Source: CAZYQW01 sp964649825 (lineage in GTDB: Bacteria; Planctomycetota; B15-G4; JADJEK01). Taken from it: DNA of 64,000 bases. Positions within the stretch are counted from its first letter, which is position 1. Every line of letters begins with the position of its first letter. A model generated the notes under the pieces. It did no database searches. It worked only from the letters and a program-made list of their open reading frames with translations, and was not told the DNA's origin. Both the position numbers and the translations under genes were made by a program. The stretch lies in NCBI GenBank assembly GCA_964649825.1, contig CAZYQW010000117.1:4323-68322 (forward strand). Reading direction: 5' to 3'. This document shows positions 16,105 to 25,400 of the stretch, piece after piece.

Positions 16105-19062
16105 ATGAACCTCATCCTCCTCGTCCTCGTCCTCGTCCTCGCGAACCTCGTCACCGCGCCGCCGGCCGCCCGCGGCGTCCTCGACCTGAACGGCGCGTGG
16201 TCGATCCGCGCGGAGGCACCGAGCGGAGCGGACGGCGCCGCCGGTTGGCGGACGATCGATGTCCCCTCCGCGTTCGAGACCGTGCTCGGCACCCCCTTCG
16301 ACGGCGTCGCGACGTATCGGCGGACGTTCACGCTTCCCGCGGGCTTCGCGGGCGAGCGGCTCGTCCTCTCGTTCGACGCCGCGGCGACGGCGGTCGACGT
16401 GACGTTGAACGAACACGCCGTGGGGTCTCACCTCGGCGGCTGGACGACGTTCCGTTTCGACGTCACCGATCACGTCGATCGAGAACGCGAGAACGTCCTC
16501 GTCGTTCGCGTCGACGAGAGGGTCGGCCACGACACGCAGGGGTTCCTGCCGATCATCGCACCGCACTTCGGCGGCATCTGGCAGTCGGTGTCGCTGCTCG
16601 GCCTTCCGGGTACGTGGATCGATGACACCGCGGTGCTCGCGGTCGGAGACGCGGAGACGGCGACGGCGTTCCTCGAGGCGCCGGTCGTGGGTGACGCCGC
16701 GGACACCACGCGGGTCGCCGAGGTCGAGATCGGGAACGATCGGATCGTGATCCCTCTCGTCGGCCCGCGTACGGAACGTGCGATCGCCGCGTTCGAGGCG
16801 TGGGATCTCGATCGACCGATCCACTACCCCGTCACGTTCCGACTGCTGCGCGACGGAGAGGAGGTCGACCGCGTCGAGACCCGGCTGTCGTTCCGTTCGG
16901 TTCGCCCGGACGGAAGGCGGCTGCGGCTGAACGGACGGCCGCTCAACGTGCGGGGGATCCTGGAGTGGGGCTGCTTCCCGCCGTATCTCGCGCCGACCCC
17001 GGATGACGCGACCATCCGCGAGACGATCGCGAGCGCGAAGGCGCGAGGATTCAACCTGATCAAGTTCTGCCTGTGGGTGCCGCCGCGACGCGTGCTGCGG
17101 CTCTTCGACGACGCCGGCATGCTGGCGTGGATGGAGTACCCGACGTGGCATCCGCGCTTCGACGCCGAGCACCGCGCCGAGCTCAAGCGCGAGTTCGACG
17201 AGTTCTACCGGCACGATCGCAACAGCCCTTCCGTCGTGCTCCGCAGCCTCACCTGCGAGACCGGCCCGTCCGCGTCGCTCGAGGTGATCCGCGACCTCTA
17301 CGACCTCGCGAAGGCACGCATTCCCGGCGCGGTGGTCGAGGACGACTCGTCGTGGATCGCGTGGAACCGCGTTCACGACTTCTACGACGATCACCCCTAC
17401 GGCAACAACAAGACCTGGCCCGCCACGCTCGAGCGGCTCGACCGCTACGTCGCCGAGCGAGAGCCGAAGCCGCTCCTGCTCGGGGAAGCGATCGCGGCGG
17501 ACACGTGGCTCGACCCCTCCGCGTTCGACGGCGCGCCGGACGACGCGTGGTGGAGGTCGATGCACGAGGCGTCGTGCCGGGAGTGGCGCGACGGGACCGC
17601 CGCGCGTCGCGGCGTCGCCGCGGTCGACGACCTCGCCGCCGACTCGCTCCGATTCGCGATGAACCAGCGCAAGGACCAGATCGAGACGTTCCGGCGGATG
17701 ATCCCGGACGGCGGCTACGTCGTCTCGGTGGCGCGCGACTTCAGCAAGGCGGAGATGGGCTTGGCCGATCACGCGAACCGCTGGAAATGGTCGCCGGCGG
17801 ACTGGGTCTGGCACGGGGACACGATGCTCGTGCTGGGCGCGGAGACGAAGCGCTCGGTGTTCTCGGAAGTTCCGGCGGACGTCGACCTGTTCGTCGCCCA
17901 CCACGGCCCGGCCGACCTGCGGGCCGGTCGCGCAAGGTGGACGTTCGACGGAAGCGGCGGCGAGATCGAGCATCCAACGATTCCGCGCGGCGCGGTGCGA
18001 CGGATCGGGACGATCTCCCTCCACGCGCGGCGCACCTCGGAGCCCACCGCGTGCGAGCTCGCGGTCAGCCTCGACGACTGGCCCGTCCAGAACCGGTGGA
18101 CGTTCTGGGTCGTCCCTCGCGTCACCGCGGTCGAGCGCGACGTCATCGAGACGAACGCGTTGGACGTCGACACGCTCGACGCCCTACAGCGCGGCGCGAA
18201 CGTCATGCTCCTCGCGTCGAACGTCCCCGGCTCGTTCGTCCGCTCTCCGCACTGGTACCTCCGCGGCTCCCTCTGGGCCCCGCCGAGTCGGACGCTGTCC
18301 GCGTGCTCGAAGTCGTTCTTCCTCGACCTCGTCGTGAAGGACCTCCACCCCGACGGCTTCCTCCCGGTCGGCTCCATCTTCGACGAGATCGATCCGATCG
18401 TCGCGTTCTGGGACAACCATGACGTCGCGGAGGTCCGCGACTGGGCCCTCGCGTTCGAGACCAACGTGGGCGAAGGGCGTCTGCTGGTGACCGCGCTCGA
18501 CCACGAGACGAGCCCGGCGGGCGCGTGGTTGAAGCAGCGCTTCCGCGAGCATCTCGCGATGCCCGGCGCCGCCACGACGGCCCTTTCCCCGACCACGATC
18601 GCCGCGATCCGCGATCGCCTCGTCGCGCGCACGATCGACTTGACGTCACGCGCCTGGAGCTTCCGCCCCGATGGCGCCGATGAATGGTCGGAGATCCACG
18701 TGGGCCGCAGTTGGGAGGGACAAGGCCACCCGGCGTTGGACGGTTTTGCGACGTACGCGCTCGACGTCGAACTCGACGAAGGCTGGGCGGGCGAGCCGAT
18801 CCACTTGAACCTCGAGGGCGTCGACGACGCGTTCGAGGTGTTCTTCGACGGATCCTCGGTGGGAACGGGCGGCGACGTCCCCACCCGCCGGACCGCGTTC
18901 GCCGAACGCTCGTCGCACCGGCTCGCCGAACGCGCGACACCGGGGACGCATCGGCTCGAGGTGCGCGTCTACGACTGGTACGGCGCCGGAGGCATCCACC
19001 GGCCGGTGAGCCTGTCGACGCGTCCGCCGGGAACGGCGGCAGAGTTCCTGCTCGGCCGGTGA
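16105..19062 (+). CDS. Exported glycoside hydrolase family 2 protein
   Basis: 985 residues with a very hydrophobic signal peptide (LILLVLVLVLANLVTA, encoded partly by CTCGTC repeats). The N-terminal jelly-roll sugar-binding domain (about 25-180) shows TYRRTFTLPAGF, LNEHAVGSHLGGWTTFRFDVTDH and HFGGIWQSV, all GH2 signatures. The TIM-barrel follows. The putative acid/base Glu385 lies in SLTCETG and the putative nucleophile Glu461 in LLLGEA. In GH2 the acid/base is normally preceded by Asn; here it is Cys384, so activity may be altered. The C-terminal 400 residues include a second jelly-roll (about 860-985). Likely a periplasmic or secreted beta-glycosidase; substrate unknown. A TACAAC box lies 7 nt before the ATG and no Shine-Dalgarno is seen. 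Confidence 0.85.
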   Translation: MNLILLVLVLVLANLVTAPPAARGVLDLNGAWSIRAEAPSGADGAAGWRTIDVPSAFETVLGTPFDGVATYRRTFTLPAGFAGERLVLSFDAAATAVDVTLNEHAVGSHLGGWTTFRFDVTDHVDRERENVLVVRVDERVGHDTQGFLPIIAPHFGGIWQSVSLLGLPGTWIDDTAVLAVGDAETATAFLEAPVVGDAADTTRVAEVEIGNDRIVIPLVGPRTERAIAAFEAWDLDRPIHYPVTFRLLRDGEEVDRVETRLSFRSVRPDGRRLRLNGRPLNVRGILEWGCFPPYLAPTPDDATIRETIASAKARGFNLIKFCLWVPPRRVLRLFDDAGMLAWMEYPTWHPRFDAEHRAELKREFDEFYRHDRNSPSVVLRSLTCETGPSASLEVIRDLYDLAKARIPGAVVEDDSSWIAWNRVHDFYDDHPYGNNKTWPATLERLDRYVAEREPKPLLLGEAIAADTWLDPSAFDGAPDDAWWRSMHEASCREWRDGTAARRGVAAVDDLAADSLRFAMNQRKDQIETFRRMIPDGGYVVSVARDFSKAEMGLADHANRWKWSPADWVWHGDTMLVLGAETKRSVFSEVPADVDLFVAHHGPADLRAGRARWTFDGSGGEIEHPTIPRGAVRRIGTISLHARRTSEPTACELAVSLDDWPVQNRWTFWVVPRVTAVERDVIETNALDVDTLDALQRGANVMLLASNVPGSFVRSPHWYLRGSLWAPPSRTLSACSKSFFLDLVVKDLHPDGFLPVGSIFDEIDPIVAFWDNHDVAEVRDWALAFETNVGEGRLLVTALDHETSPAGAWLKQRFREHLAMPGAATTALSPTTIAAIRDRLVARTIDLTSRAWSFRPDGADEWSEIHVGRSWEGQGHPALDGFATYALDVELDEGWAGEPIHLNLEGVDDAFEVFFDGSSVGTGGDVPTRRTAFAERSSHRLAERATPGTHRLEVRVYDWYGAGGIHRPVSLSTRPPGTAAEFLLGR

Positions 19063-19143
19063 GGCGGGGTCTCGGCTTCTCGTCTCGATCGGAAGTGGAC
19101 CGGGCGCCGCCGCCGAGGGTCGCGGCATTTGGTCCCCGATCCC

Positions 19144-19149
19144 TACAAT
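19144..19149 (+). promoter_or_regulatory. -10-like box before the thioesterase gene
   Basis: TACAAT ends 8 nt before the ATG at 19158 with no Shine-Dalgarno between, again suggesting a leaderless transcript. Confidence 0.4.
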
Positions 19150-19157
19150 GGCCCGTC

Positions 19158-19622
19158 ATGAACGCGATCAGCTTGCAAGACCGTTACGCGCCGCGGCTGC
19201 GGTGCTTCGGATGCGGCCCCGCCAATGAGAAGGGCCTTCGCATCAAGAGTTTCGCCGACGGCGACGACGTCGTCTGTCGATGGCGCGCCGAGCCGCACCA
19301 TGAAGCGTTTCCCGGAATGATGAACGGCGGGATCATCGGCACCCTGCTCGACTGCCACTGCAACTGGACCGCGGCCCACCACCTCATGGTGCGAGCCGGA
19401 AAGGACCATCCTCCCTGCACCGTCACTGCCGAGTACTCGATCACCCTGAAGCGCCCGACGCCGATGGTCGAGCCGGTGACGCTGCGCGCCCACGTCGTCG
19501 AGTCGTCGGACGATCGCGCCGTGGTCGAAGGCACGCTCGAGGCGGGCGGGAAGGTCACCGCGTCGTGCCGCGGCGTGTTCGTCGCGGTGAAGGAAGGGCA
19601 TCCGGCGTACCACCGCTGGTAG
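19158..19622 (+). CDS. PaaI-type hotdog-fold thioesterase
   Basis: 154 residues. The N-terminus has C-F-G-C-G-P-A-N-E-K-G-L, common in a subgroup of PaaI-like acyl-CoA thioesterases. HEAFPGMMNGGIIGTLLDCHCNWTA is the hotdog active-site helix region, normally H-G-G-x3-L-x-D; here NGGIIGTLLD keeps the Gly-Gly and Asp. TAEYSITLKRPTPM and RGVFVAVK are core strands. It probably hydrolyses a small or aromatic acyl-CoA in the cytoplasm; substrate unknown. It follows the GH2 gene by 95 nt but has its own promoter-like box, and converges with apaG. Confidence 0.85.
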   Translation: MNAISLQDRYAPRLRCFGCGPANEKGLRIKSFADGDDVVCRWRAEPHHEAFPGMMNGGIIGTLLDCHCNWTAAHHLMVRAGKDHPPCTVTAEYSITLKRPTPMVEPVTLRAHVVESSDDRAVVEGTLEAGGKVTASCRGVFVAVKEGHPAYHRW

Positions 19623-19674
19623 CTCCGGCGCCTGGTGTCGATGGTCGCCTCTCCGCCGTCGCGAACGACCGAGC

Positions 19675-20082
19675 TCAGCCGACCCCACGCTTCGCCTCGT
19701 CGGAGACGAGGAAGAAACGCCCGATGTCGATTTCGAACTCGGATTCGTCGTCGCGGCGCATGTGGTACTTGCCTTCCATCGTTCCCCAGGCCGTCGGGAG
19801 CGCGCAGCCGCTCACGTACTCGAAGCTCTCGCCGCTCTCGAGGCGGGGCTTCTGCCCCACCACGCCGGGACCGCGCACTTCCTGGCGCTGGTTGTCCGCG
19901 TCGAGGATGATCCAATGGCGCGAGAGCAGCTTCACCGATTCGGAGCTCTCGTTCTTGATGACGATGCGATAGGCGAAGACGAACTGCCGAGTCGCCGGAT
20001 CCGAGTCGGCGTTCAGGTAGAATGCCGCAGCATGGACGCGAATCCCCTCGGTGACGGTTTCCGAATCCGGCGATTGCCTCAT
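19675..20082 (-). CDS. apaG: ApaG domain protein
   Basis: 135 residues covering the whole ApaG fold: TEGIRVHAAAFYLNADSDP, FVFAYRIVIKNESSESVKLLSRHWIILDADN, VRGPGVVGQKPRLESGESFEYVSGCALPTAWGTMEGKY, all diagnostic (the family GxGVVGxxP and GxMxGxY motifs are present). ApaG is a small immunoglobulin-like protein linked in enterobacteria to magnesium/cobalt homeostasis and Ap4A metabolism; its exact role is unclear. Here it is not next to rsmA or apaH. A TAGCCT box sits 7 nt before the ATG and no Shine-Dalgarno is seen. Confidence 0.93.
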   Translation of the reverse strand: MRQSPDSETVTEGIRVHAAAFYLNADSDPATRQFVFAYRIVIKNESSESVKLLSRHWIILDADNQRQEVRGPGVVGQKPRLESGESFEYVSGCALPTAWGTMEGKYHMRRDDESEFEIDIGRFFLVSDEAKRGVG

Positions 20083-20089
20083 GCCACGG

Positions 20090-20095
20090 AGGCTA
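20090..20095 (-). promoter_or_regulatory. -10-like box before apaG
   Basis: TAGCCT on the minus strand ends 7 nt before the apaG ATG; no Shine-Dalgarno between. Possible leaderless promoter. Confidence 0.3.
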
Positions 20096-20312
20096 CACCG
20101 AGACCGCCTTGCGGACCGGATCGTTTTCCCGTATTCGTAACCAGCTCGCGACGAGACGAGATTCCCCGGGCCAGCGTTCGCGCCCCGCGAAGACTTCAAG
20201 CCCGAAGCTCAAACGAAGGTCGTGTCGCGCTCGTACCGCCGCTCTGGACGAGGGCCCGCTCGCAAGGAGCGGAACTCTCGCAACGACAGCAGACAACTGC
20301 AGGGAGTCACCC

Positions 20313-21356
20313 GTGTTTCAGCGATCTGTGATCTACGTCGCCGCTGCGATGTTCGTCGCGCTCGTCCCGTTCGGCGGCGCGCAGGAACCGGCCCAGCCGA
20401 CCCAGCAGCAGCTCCTCGCCAAGTTCCAGTCCGCCATGGAGCAGCAGGACTGGCCGAAGGCGATCGAGACCGGCCGAGAGCTCGTGAAGATGGATGACAA
20501 GAACGGGCAAGTCTGGGCGTCCTTGGGGATCGCGCTGCACTCGTCGCAGAAGTATGACGAGGCGTTGGAGGCGCACAAGCGCGCCGCGGAGTTCCCACGG
20601 TCCGCTTCGGTCGGCGCCTACAACGCCGCGTGCGTGTACTCGATCAAGAACGACGTCGATTCCGCCGTGAAGTGGATGGGGACGGCGATCGAAAAGGGTT
20701 TCCGCGACGCCGCGCTCTTCAGCACCGACCCGGACATGAAGAACCTGCGCGCGGACCCTCGGTACAAGGACCTCGCCGAGGGGGTGAAGGGACGAAGTCC
20801 GAGGGCGGAGGGCCAGGCGCCCGCACCTCCTCAACCGTCCGCGCGCGTATTCTCGTCGACCTCCGATCGCAAGTGTTCACGGCTCTTCTACTGGAGCGGA
20901 CAGTCGTCCCCCGGGCAGGTCGTGATCGACTACGGCCCGATCCCGTGGAAGGACAACTACGGAAGCCTCGTCGAGTCCGGGAAGCTGGACGACCAGCGTT
21001 GGCGCCTCGGCCGCGACTTCTGGACGAACCTCGACACGAACCTCACGTTGAGCTTCGGCTCGGTGAAGGTCGAGCCGGGCCAGTACTACGTCACGCTCGA
21101 GCACGAAGCCTCGGATGGATACACCCTCGCGTTGCTGACGCCGGCCGACGTGCGACGGCAGAAGCTCGACGCGTTCCAAGCGGCCTCGACGGAGGGCGGC
21201 CTGGAGATTCCGATGACGCACACGAAGGTGGATGAAGTCGCCCAGACCCTCTCGATCTCGCTCATCTCGGATCCTTCGGACGTCGCCAAGGCCGAACTCG
21301 TGGTTCGATTCGGGCCGCACAAGCTCGTGACGCCGTTCGATGTGCATCTCGACTAA
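20313..21356 (+). CDS. Exported TPR protein with DUF2911-like C-terminal domain
   Basis: 347 residues. The GTG start has AGGGAG about 8 nt upstream. A signal peptide (about 5-24, ending in GGAQ) precedes two or three TPRs (about 30-150; QDWPKAIETGRELVKMDDKNGQVWASLGIALHSSQKYDEALEA region). The C-terminal domain (about 185-345) has YGPIPWKD, GRDFWTNLDTNLTLSFGSVKVEPGQYYVTLE and resembles DUF2911 beta-sandwich domains. It likely acts in the periplasm; function unknown. The stop codon's last base begins a sequence matching the inverted-repeat arm found at 516-543. Confidence 0.8.
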   Translation: MFQRSVIYVAAAMFVALVPFGGAQEPAQPTQQQLLAKFQSAMEQQDWPKAIETGRELVKMDDKNGQVWASLGIALHSSQKYDEALEAHKRAAEFPRSASVGAYNAACVYSIKNDVDSAVKWMGTAIEKGFRDAALFSTDPDMKNLRADPRYKDLAEGVKGRSPRAEGQAPAPPQPSARVFSSTSDRKCSRLFYWSGQSSPGQVVIDYGPIPWKDNYGSLVESGKLDDQRWRLGRDFWTNLDTNLTLSFGSVKVEPGQYYVTLEHEASDGYTLALLTPADVRRQKLDAFQAASTEGGLEIPMTHTKVDEVAQTLSISLISDPSDVAKAELVVRFGPHKLVTPFDVHLD

Positions 21357-21372
21357 GGGTCCGCGCAAGAAT
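21356..21372 (+). repeat. Single copy of the 0.5-kb repeat arm
   Basis: AGGGTCCGCGCAAGAAT matches 16 of 17 bases of the left arm at 516-532. It starts on the last base of the upstream stop codon. No inverted partner is seen downstream, so it may be a truncated relic of the same repeat family. Confidence 0.5.
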
Positions 21373-21402
21373 CCCAACGCGGTATGACCGCAACCGAAGA
21401 AG

Positions 21403-21488
21403 CACCCGGCACGTGTGCGCCTGAGGGCGCGGTCACGTGTCGGGTGGACAAGCATCGAGTTCTTCGCGGCACGCGAAAAACTCGATGC
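21403..21488 (+). repeat. Double-hairpin repeat element, copy 1
   Basis: Hairpin A (21403-21446): CACCCGGCACGTG pairs with CACGTGTCGGGTG (13 bp, one G-T), capped by GCGCC-TGAG-GGCGC. Hairpin B (21452-21488): a near-perfect 17-bp stem with a 3-nt loop GCA. Between and overlapping them is a 21-nt box (21428-21448) that recurs exactly at 51949-51969, again followed by a 37-nt hairpin of the same length and pairing. It sits between two rightward genes, 35 nt upstream of the ATG of the secreted protein gene. Could be an RNA regulatory leader, an mRNA processing site or a small dispersed repeat. Confidence 0.75.
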
Positions 21489-21522
21489 TTGGAACCTAAG
21501 GAACTCACGACAGGAGGTTGCC

Positions 21523-22431
21523 ATGAAACTCGCGATCCTCGCCCTTGCGCTCGCCGCGCTCACCAACGCCGCCGCGGCCCAGGAGGTCTGCTACTCCGAG
21601 AACGGTGGGCCCGAGTTCAGCGACGGAATGAGCGTCGTGGCGGGCCTGCTCGCCGTGAAGTTCTCGCCGGACTCGTCCGTCGTCGTGAACCGGATCGAGG
21701 TCTTCACCGGTGAGGTCGCGGGCAACATGACGCTCGGCATCTGGAGCTCCGACACGCTCGAGGACGAGCCGGAATCGCCGATCGGCACCGGCGGCTTCAC
21801 GGTGAGTCCGACGAAGGGTTGGCAGGGTGCCGATCTCTCGCCCTCCACCCCCCTCGATCCGAGCCTCGACTACTGGCTGGTCTGGGGCACGCTGAACGGC
21901 GCGCAGGGGTCGAACGATCCCGAGAAGGCGTTCCTGGGTCAAGTCACGCGCTTCTCCGGCGACGGCGGGGCGAACTGGAGCCCGCAGAATCAATCGTTCG
22001 AGCGCCACTTCAAGTTCCGCTTGATCTGCGGCTGCTCCGGTCCGGCCGCCGAGTACGGCCAGGGCTGCGCCGGAACCGGCGGCTTCGTGCCGAAACTCTC
22101 GCTCGATACGTGTCCGCTCGAAGGCACGCAGGTGACGATCTCGCTGACCAACACGTTGGGGGGGTCGACCGCGCTCCTCCTCTTCGGCATCGGCGTGGCA
22201 CAACTGCCGGTCGAGCAGAGCGGGTGCGACCTCCTGACCGCGCCGCTGCTCCCGCTGATCATCCCGATCGTGAGCGGCGGTGCCGGCGGCGGCATGGGCT
22301 TCGCGATCCTGTCGGGGACGATCCCGATCGGCACGTCGGGAACGACGGTCTACAGCCAGGCGTTCGTCCTCGATCCCGCTCCTCCGGCGGGGTACGCCGC
22401 GTCGAACGGGATCACGATCGCCATCCCGTAG
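21523..22431 (+). CDS. Secreted protein with GCAGTGG-type C-terminal domain
   Basis: 302 residues. A classic signal peptide (MKLAILALALAALTNAAAA) and a perfect AGGAGG 6 nt upstream fix the start. The N-terminal domain (about 20-165) is a beta-rich region with IEVFTGEVAGNMTLGIW and LDYWLVWG, similar to exported planctomycete domains that describe jelly-roll folds. The C-terminal domain (about 175-302) opens with YGQGCAGTGGFVPKL and ends in GYAASNGITIAIP; the same domain ends the propeller protein at 42535. Cysteines suggest disulphides outside the cell. The domain may be a sorting or attachment module; that is inference. The double-hairpin repeat lies in its leader. Confidence 0.8.
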   Translation: MKLAILALALAALTNAAAAQEVCYSENGGPEFSDGMSVVAGLLAVKFSPDSSVVVNRIEVFTGEVAGNMTLGIWSSDTLEDEPESPIGTGGFTVSPTKGWQGADLSPSTPLDPSLDYWLVWGTLNGAQGSNDPEKAFLGQVTRFSGDGGANWSPQNQSFERHFKFRLICGCSGPAAEYGQGCAGTGGFVPKLSLDTCPLEGTQVTISLTNTLGGSTALLLFGIGVAQLPVEQSGCDLLTAPLLPLIIPIVSGGAGGGMGFAILSGTIPIGTSGTTVYSQAFVLDPAPPAGYAASNGITIAIP

Positions 22432-22451
22432 ATCGTCGCAGCAGCGAACGT

Positions 22452-25400
22452 CTACCGCAGCCAATCGGGAGCCCGCGAACGCACGCGCTCGCGGAGCTCC
22501 TGATACGCGGACTCGCGTCCGAGGCGCTCCTGGATCTTCGCCAGCAGCCAGAGCCCCGCGTCGGACCGCTCGAGCCAGGTCCAGTGCGGCAAGGGCTCGA
22601 GTTCTCCGCCCGGCTCGACACGTCGGACGATCGCGTCGGCGACGGCATCGATGGCGGCGCGGTCCACGCCGGCTCGCAAGTACGGCACGATCTCGATCGC
22701 GCGGTGCAGCCAGGGACGGGCGTCGTCCGACCGGCCGGCCGCGGCGAGCGCCGCTTCGAGACGGAGGAACGCCGTCATACGTTCGGCCGCGAGCGAGCGC
22801 GCGTAGACGACCGGGCCGACCGTCGCTTCCGCGCGATCGAGTCGTCCCGAAGCCAGGTGCAGCCAGAAGATCTCCTCGGTGAGGTGGCGAACGACCTCGG
22901 CTTCCTCCGCGAAGTCCCGGATGTCATCCATGCCGCGCTCGAACCGCTCGAGCGCCGGCTCGAGCTCGCCCAGCTCGACGAGCCGGCGTCCCTCGGCGAG
23001 GAGGGTCCACGCGCCGCCGAGCTCGCGGAAGCCGCCCTCCGATGCATGCGCTTCGACCGGCTCGGCCCCGCCCATGCCTTCCTCGATCTCGACGCGCAGG
23101 AAACGGAGCGCCGGCCACTCCGCGCCGGACAGGCGCTTGTGCTCTTCGATCACGTCGAGCGCCTCCCGCGGGAATCCGAAGTCGCGATACGTGTAGGCGA
23201 GCGCGGACGCGGCGCGACGCGCCTTGACCGGATCCTCGCGGCACAGGCCGGGGATCAGGCGTCGGTTCTCGGCGAGCACCTCGGTGAGCGACAGCGACGC
23301 GCGACCCGACTTGGTCGTGAACTGGTAGTCGCCCGCCTCTTCGGTCCAATCGACGCGGCGCGCCGCCTGCGAATCGAACCGAAGCGCGAGCGCCATCTCG
23401 CGCTTCGCCGCCTCCTTGTCGCCGAGCCCGAGCTCGATCCGCGACGCCCGCAACGACCACTCCGGCGCCAACGGACCGGTCGGATCGAGGTCGCGCGCCC
23501 GGCGAATCGCGAAGAGCGACGGACGGAGCCGGCCGCGCTTCGACTCCAGGCTCGAGATCGCCTCCCACGGCACCGGCGACATCGGATGGGTCTCGGTCAG
23601 TCGTCGAAGCTCATCCAGCACCGTGGACTCTCTTCCGGCGAGGTCGAGCGCGTTCACCCGCTGCATCCCCAGGTTCAGGTCGTATGGATCGAGCGCCGTT
23701 GCGATGCTCGACCACCGCTCGGCCGCGTGAACGTCACGCCGCTTCAAGCCGACCTGCAAACGATCGGAGACGAGCTCGCTCGAGACCGTAACGGCGAACG
23801 CCAACCCCACGAGCCCGGCCAGTCCGATCGCCCCGAAACGCCACGCGCGAGCCGGCCCGCTTCGAACCGGACTCCGCGGCGTGATGAGCGACGCCGAGAT
23901 CCCCATCAGCAGGCCGAGGTGGAGCGGAAACGGCGTCGTGCTGCACAGCCCCTGATCCATGAGGTGCGTCAGCATCAGCGCGACCGCGCTGGCCACGACC
24001 GCGATCGCGAGGTTTCGTGCGCCGGACTCGGCGCTCGCCGCCACGGCGGTCGTCCGCACCACGAACCCGATCCACGTCGCCAAGAAAAGGAGCGCCGCCG
24101 GCCAGCCGGCGCCCATCGCCAGAGCGAGCGGAAGGGAATGCGGATGCAGGTTCTTGCTGCGTCCGTCGAGATCCGACGGGGTGGCGAACGCGGAAAGCGG
24201 CTCGCCGGTGAGGAACCCGAAGCCTAACCAGGGTCTCTCGCCGATCGCGTCGCACGCCACGCCCCAGATGTAGACCCGAAACGCCATCGAGGGGTCGTGG
24301 AGATTCTCGAGCACGATGCCACGTCCGACGAGAGCGACGAGGACCAGCCCGACGACCGCCGCACCGCACAGCCAGAACGCCGTGGAGCCCCGTGGTCGAC
24401 GCCGGTACGTCCCGATCGCCAGGTGAAGCGCGATCAGGACGCCGACGCCGGCCGCGCCGGCCGCGAGCGCGGTCCGCGAACGGGTGAGGTAGAGCGTGAT
24501 CAGGGCTCCGACCGCGACGATCGACCAGAGCCCGCGCGAAGCGAGCCGCCCCCTCGCCGCAAGCGCGATCAGCAGCGGAACGGACGCCGCGAAAAACGGG
24601 GCGATCAGGTTGGGATGGATGCCGAACAGAGGCAGCCGCGCCCCGAGCGCGTGGCGGATGCCCATCGGGCCGGCCGCCTCGGCGATCGCGACTCCCGCGA
24701 ACACGATCGACGCGATGACCGTGGCTCCGAAGGCGCGCGTGGCCGACCACGCCCGTTCGATCGATGGAGCCGCGCCGAGCACCGCGATCGGGGTCAAGGC
24801 CAAAGCGGCGCGAGACCAGCCGGCGAGGTGTCGTTCCCGATCGACCGCCGTGACGACCGCAAGCAGCGACACGCCGAGGAAGACGAGCAACGGACGCACG
24901 TACGGCGTAGCCGTCGTGCTTCCGCGCGGCGCCCGAAGCCAGGCGACGGCGGCCAGCAGCGCGAGCAACGGGTAGTAGGTGTCCGCGCGCCGTACGAACA
25001 GCACGCCGCCGCCGGCGATCGCGACGATGAACAGTTGGAAGGACGCGTCGGAATCGAATCGCCGCGCGACCACCACGACGGAGCCGACCGCAAGCGCCAG
25101 CGCGAGCGGAAGGAACAGTCCGCTCTGACCGAACGATCGGATCGATGCGTACACGGGGAGATCGGAGTCGCCGGCCAACGCGAGCGCGCCGACGATCGCG
25201 GCGGCGGCGGCGCTCGATGGATCGAGCCATCCGCGGCGCCTCCACGCGATCACGATCCCGACCGCGGTGACGATCGCGCCGATCGCGAGCAGGTTCCTCG
25301 CGGTGCCGTCGATCCACTCCTCGGTCCTCGACCGTGACGCGGTCAGCAACCAGGCGATCGCCGCGCAGAGGGGCGCGGCGATGCTCGCGATCGGACGCGC

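Noticed and set aside
16117..16142. CTCGTC hexamer repeats at the GH2 start as a regulatory repeat
   Set aside because: They encode the Leu/Val-rich signal peptide and are explained by that amino-acid bias.
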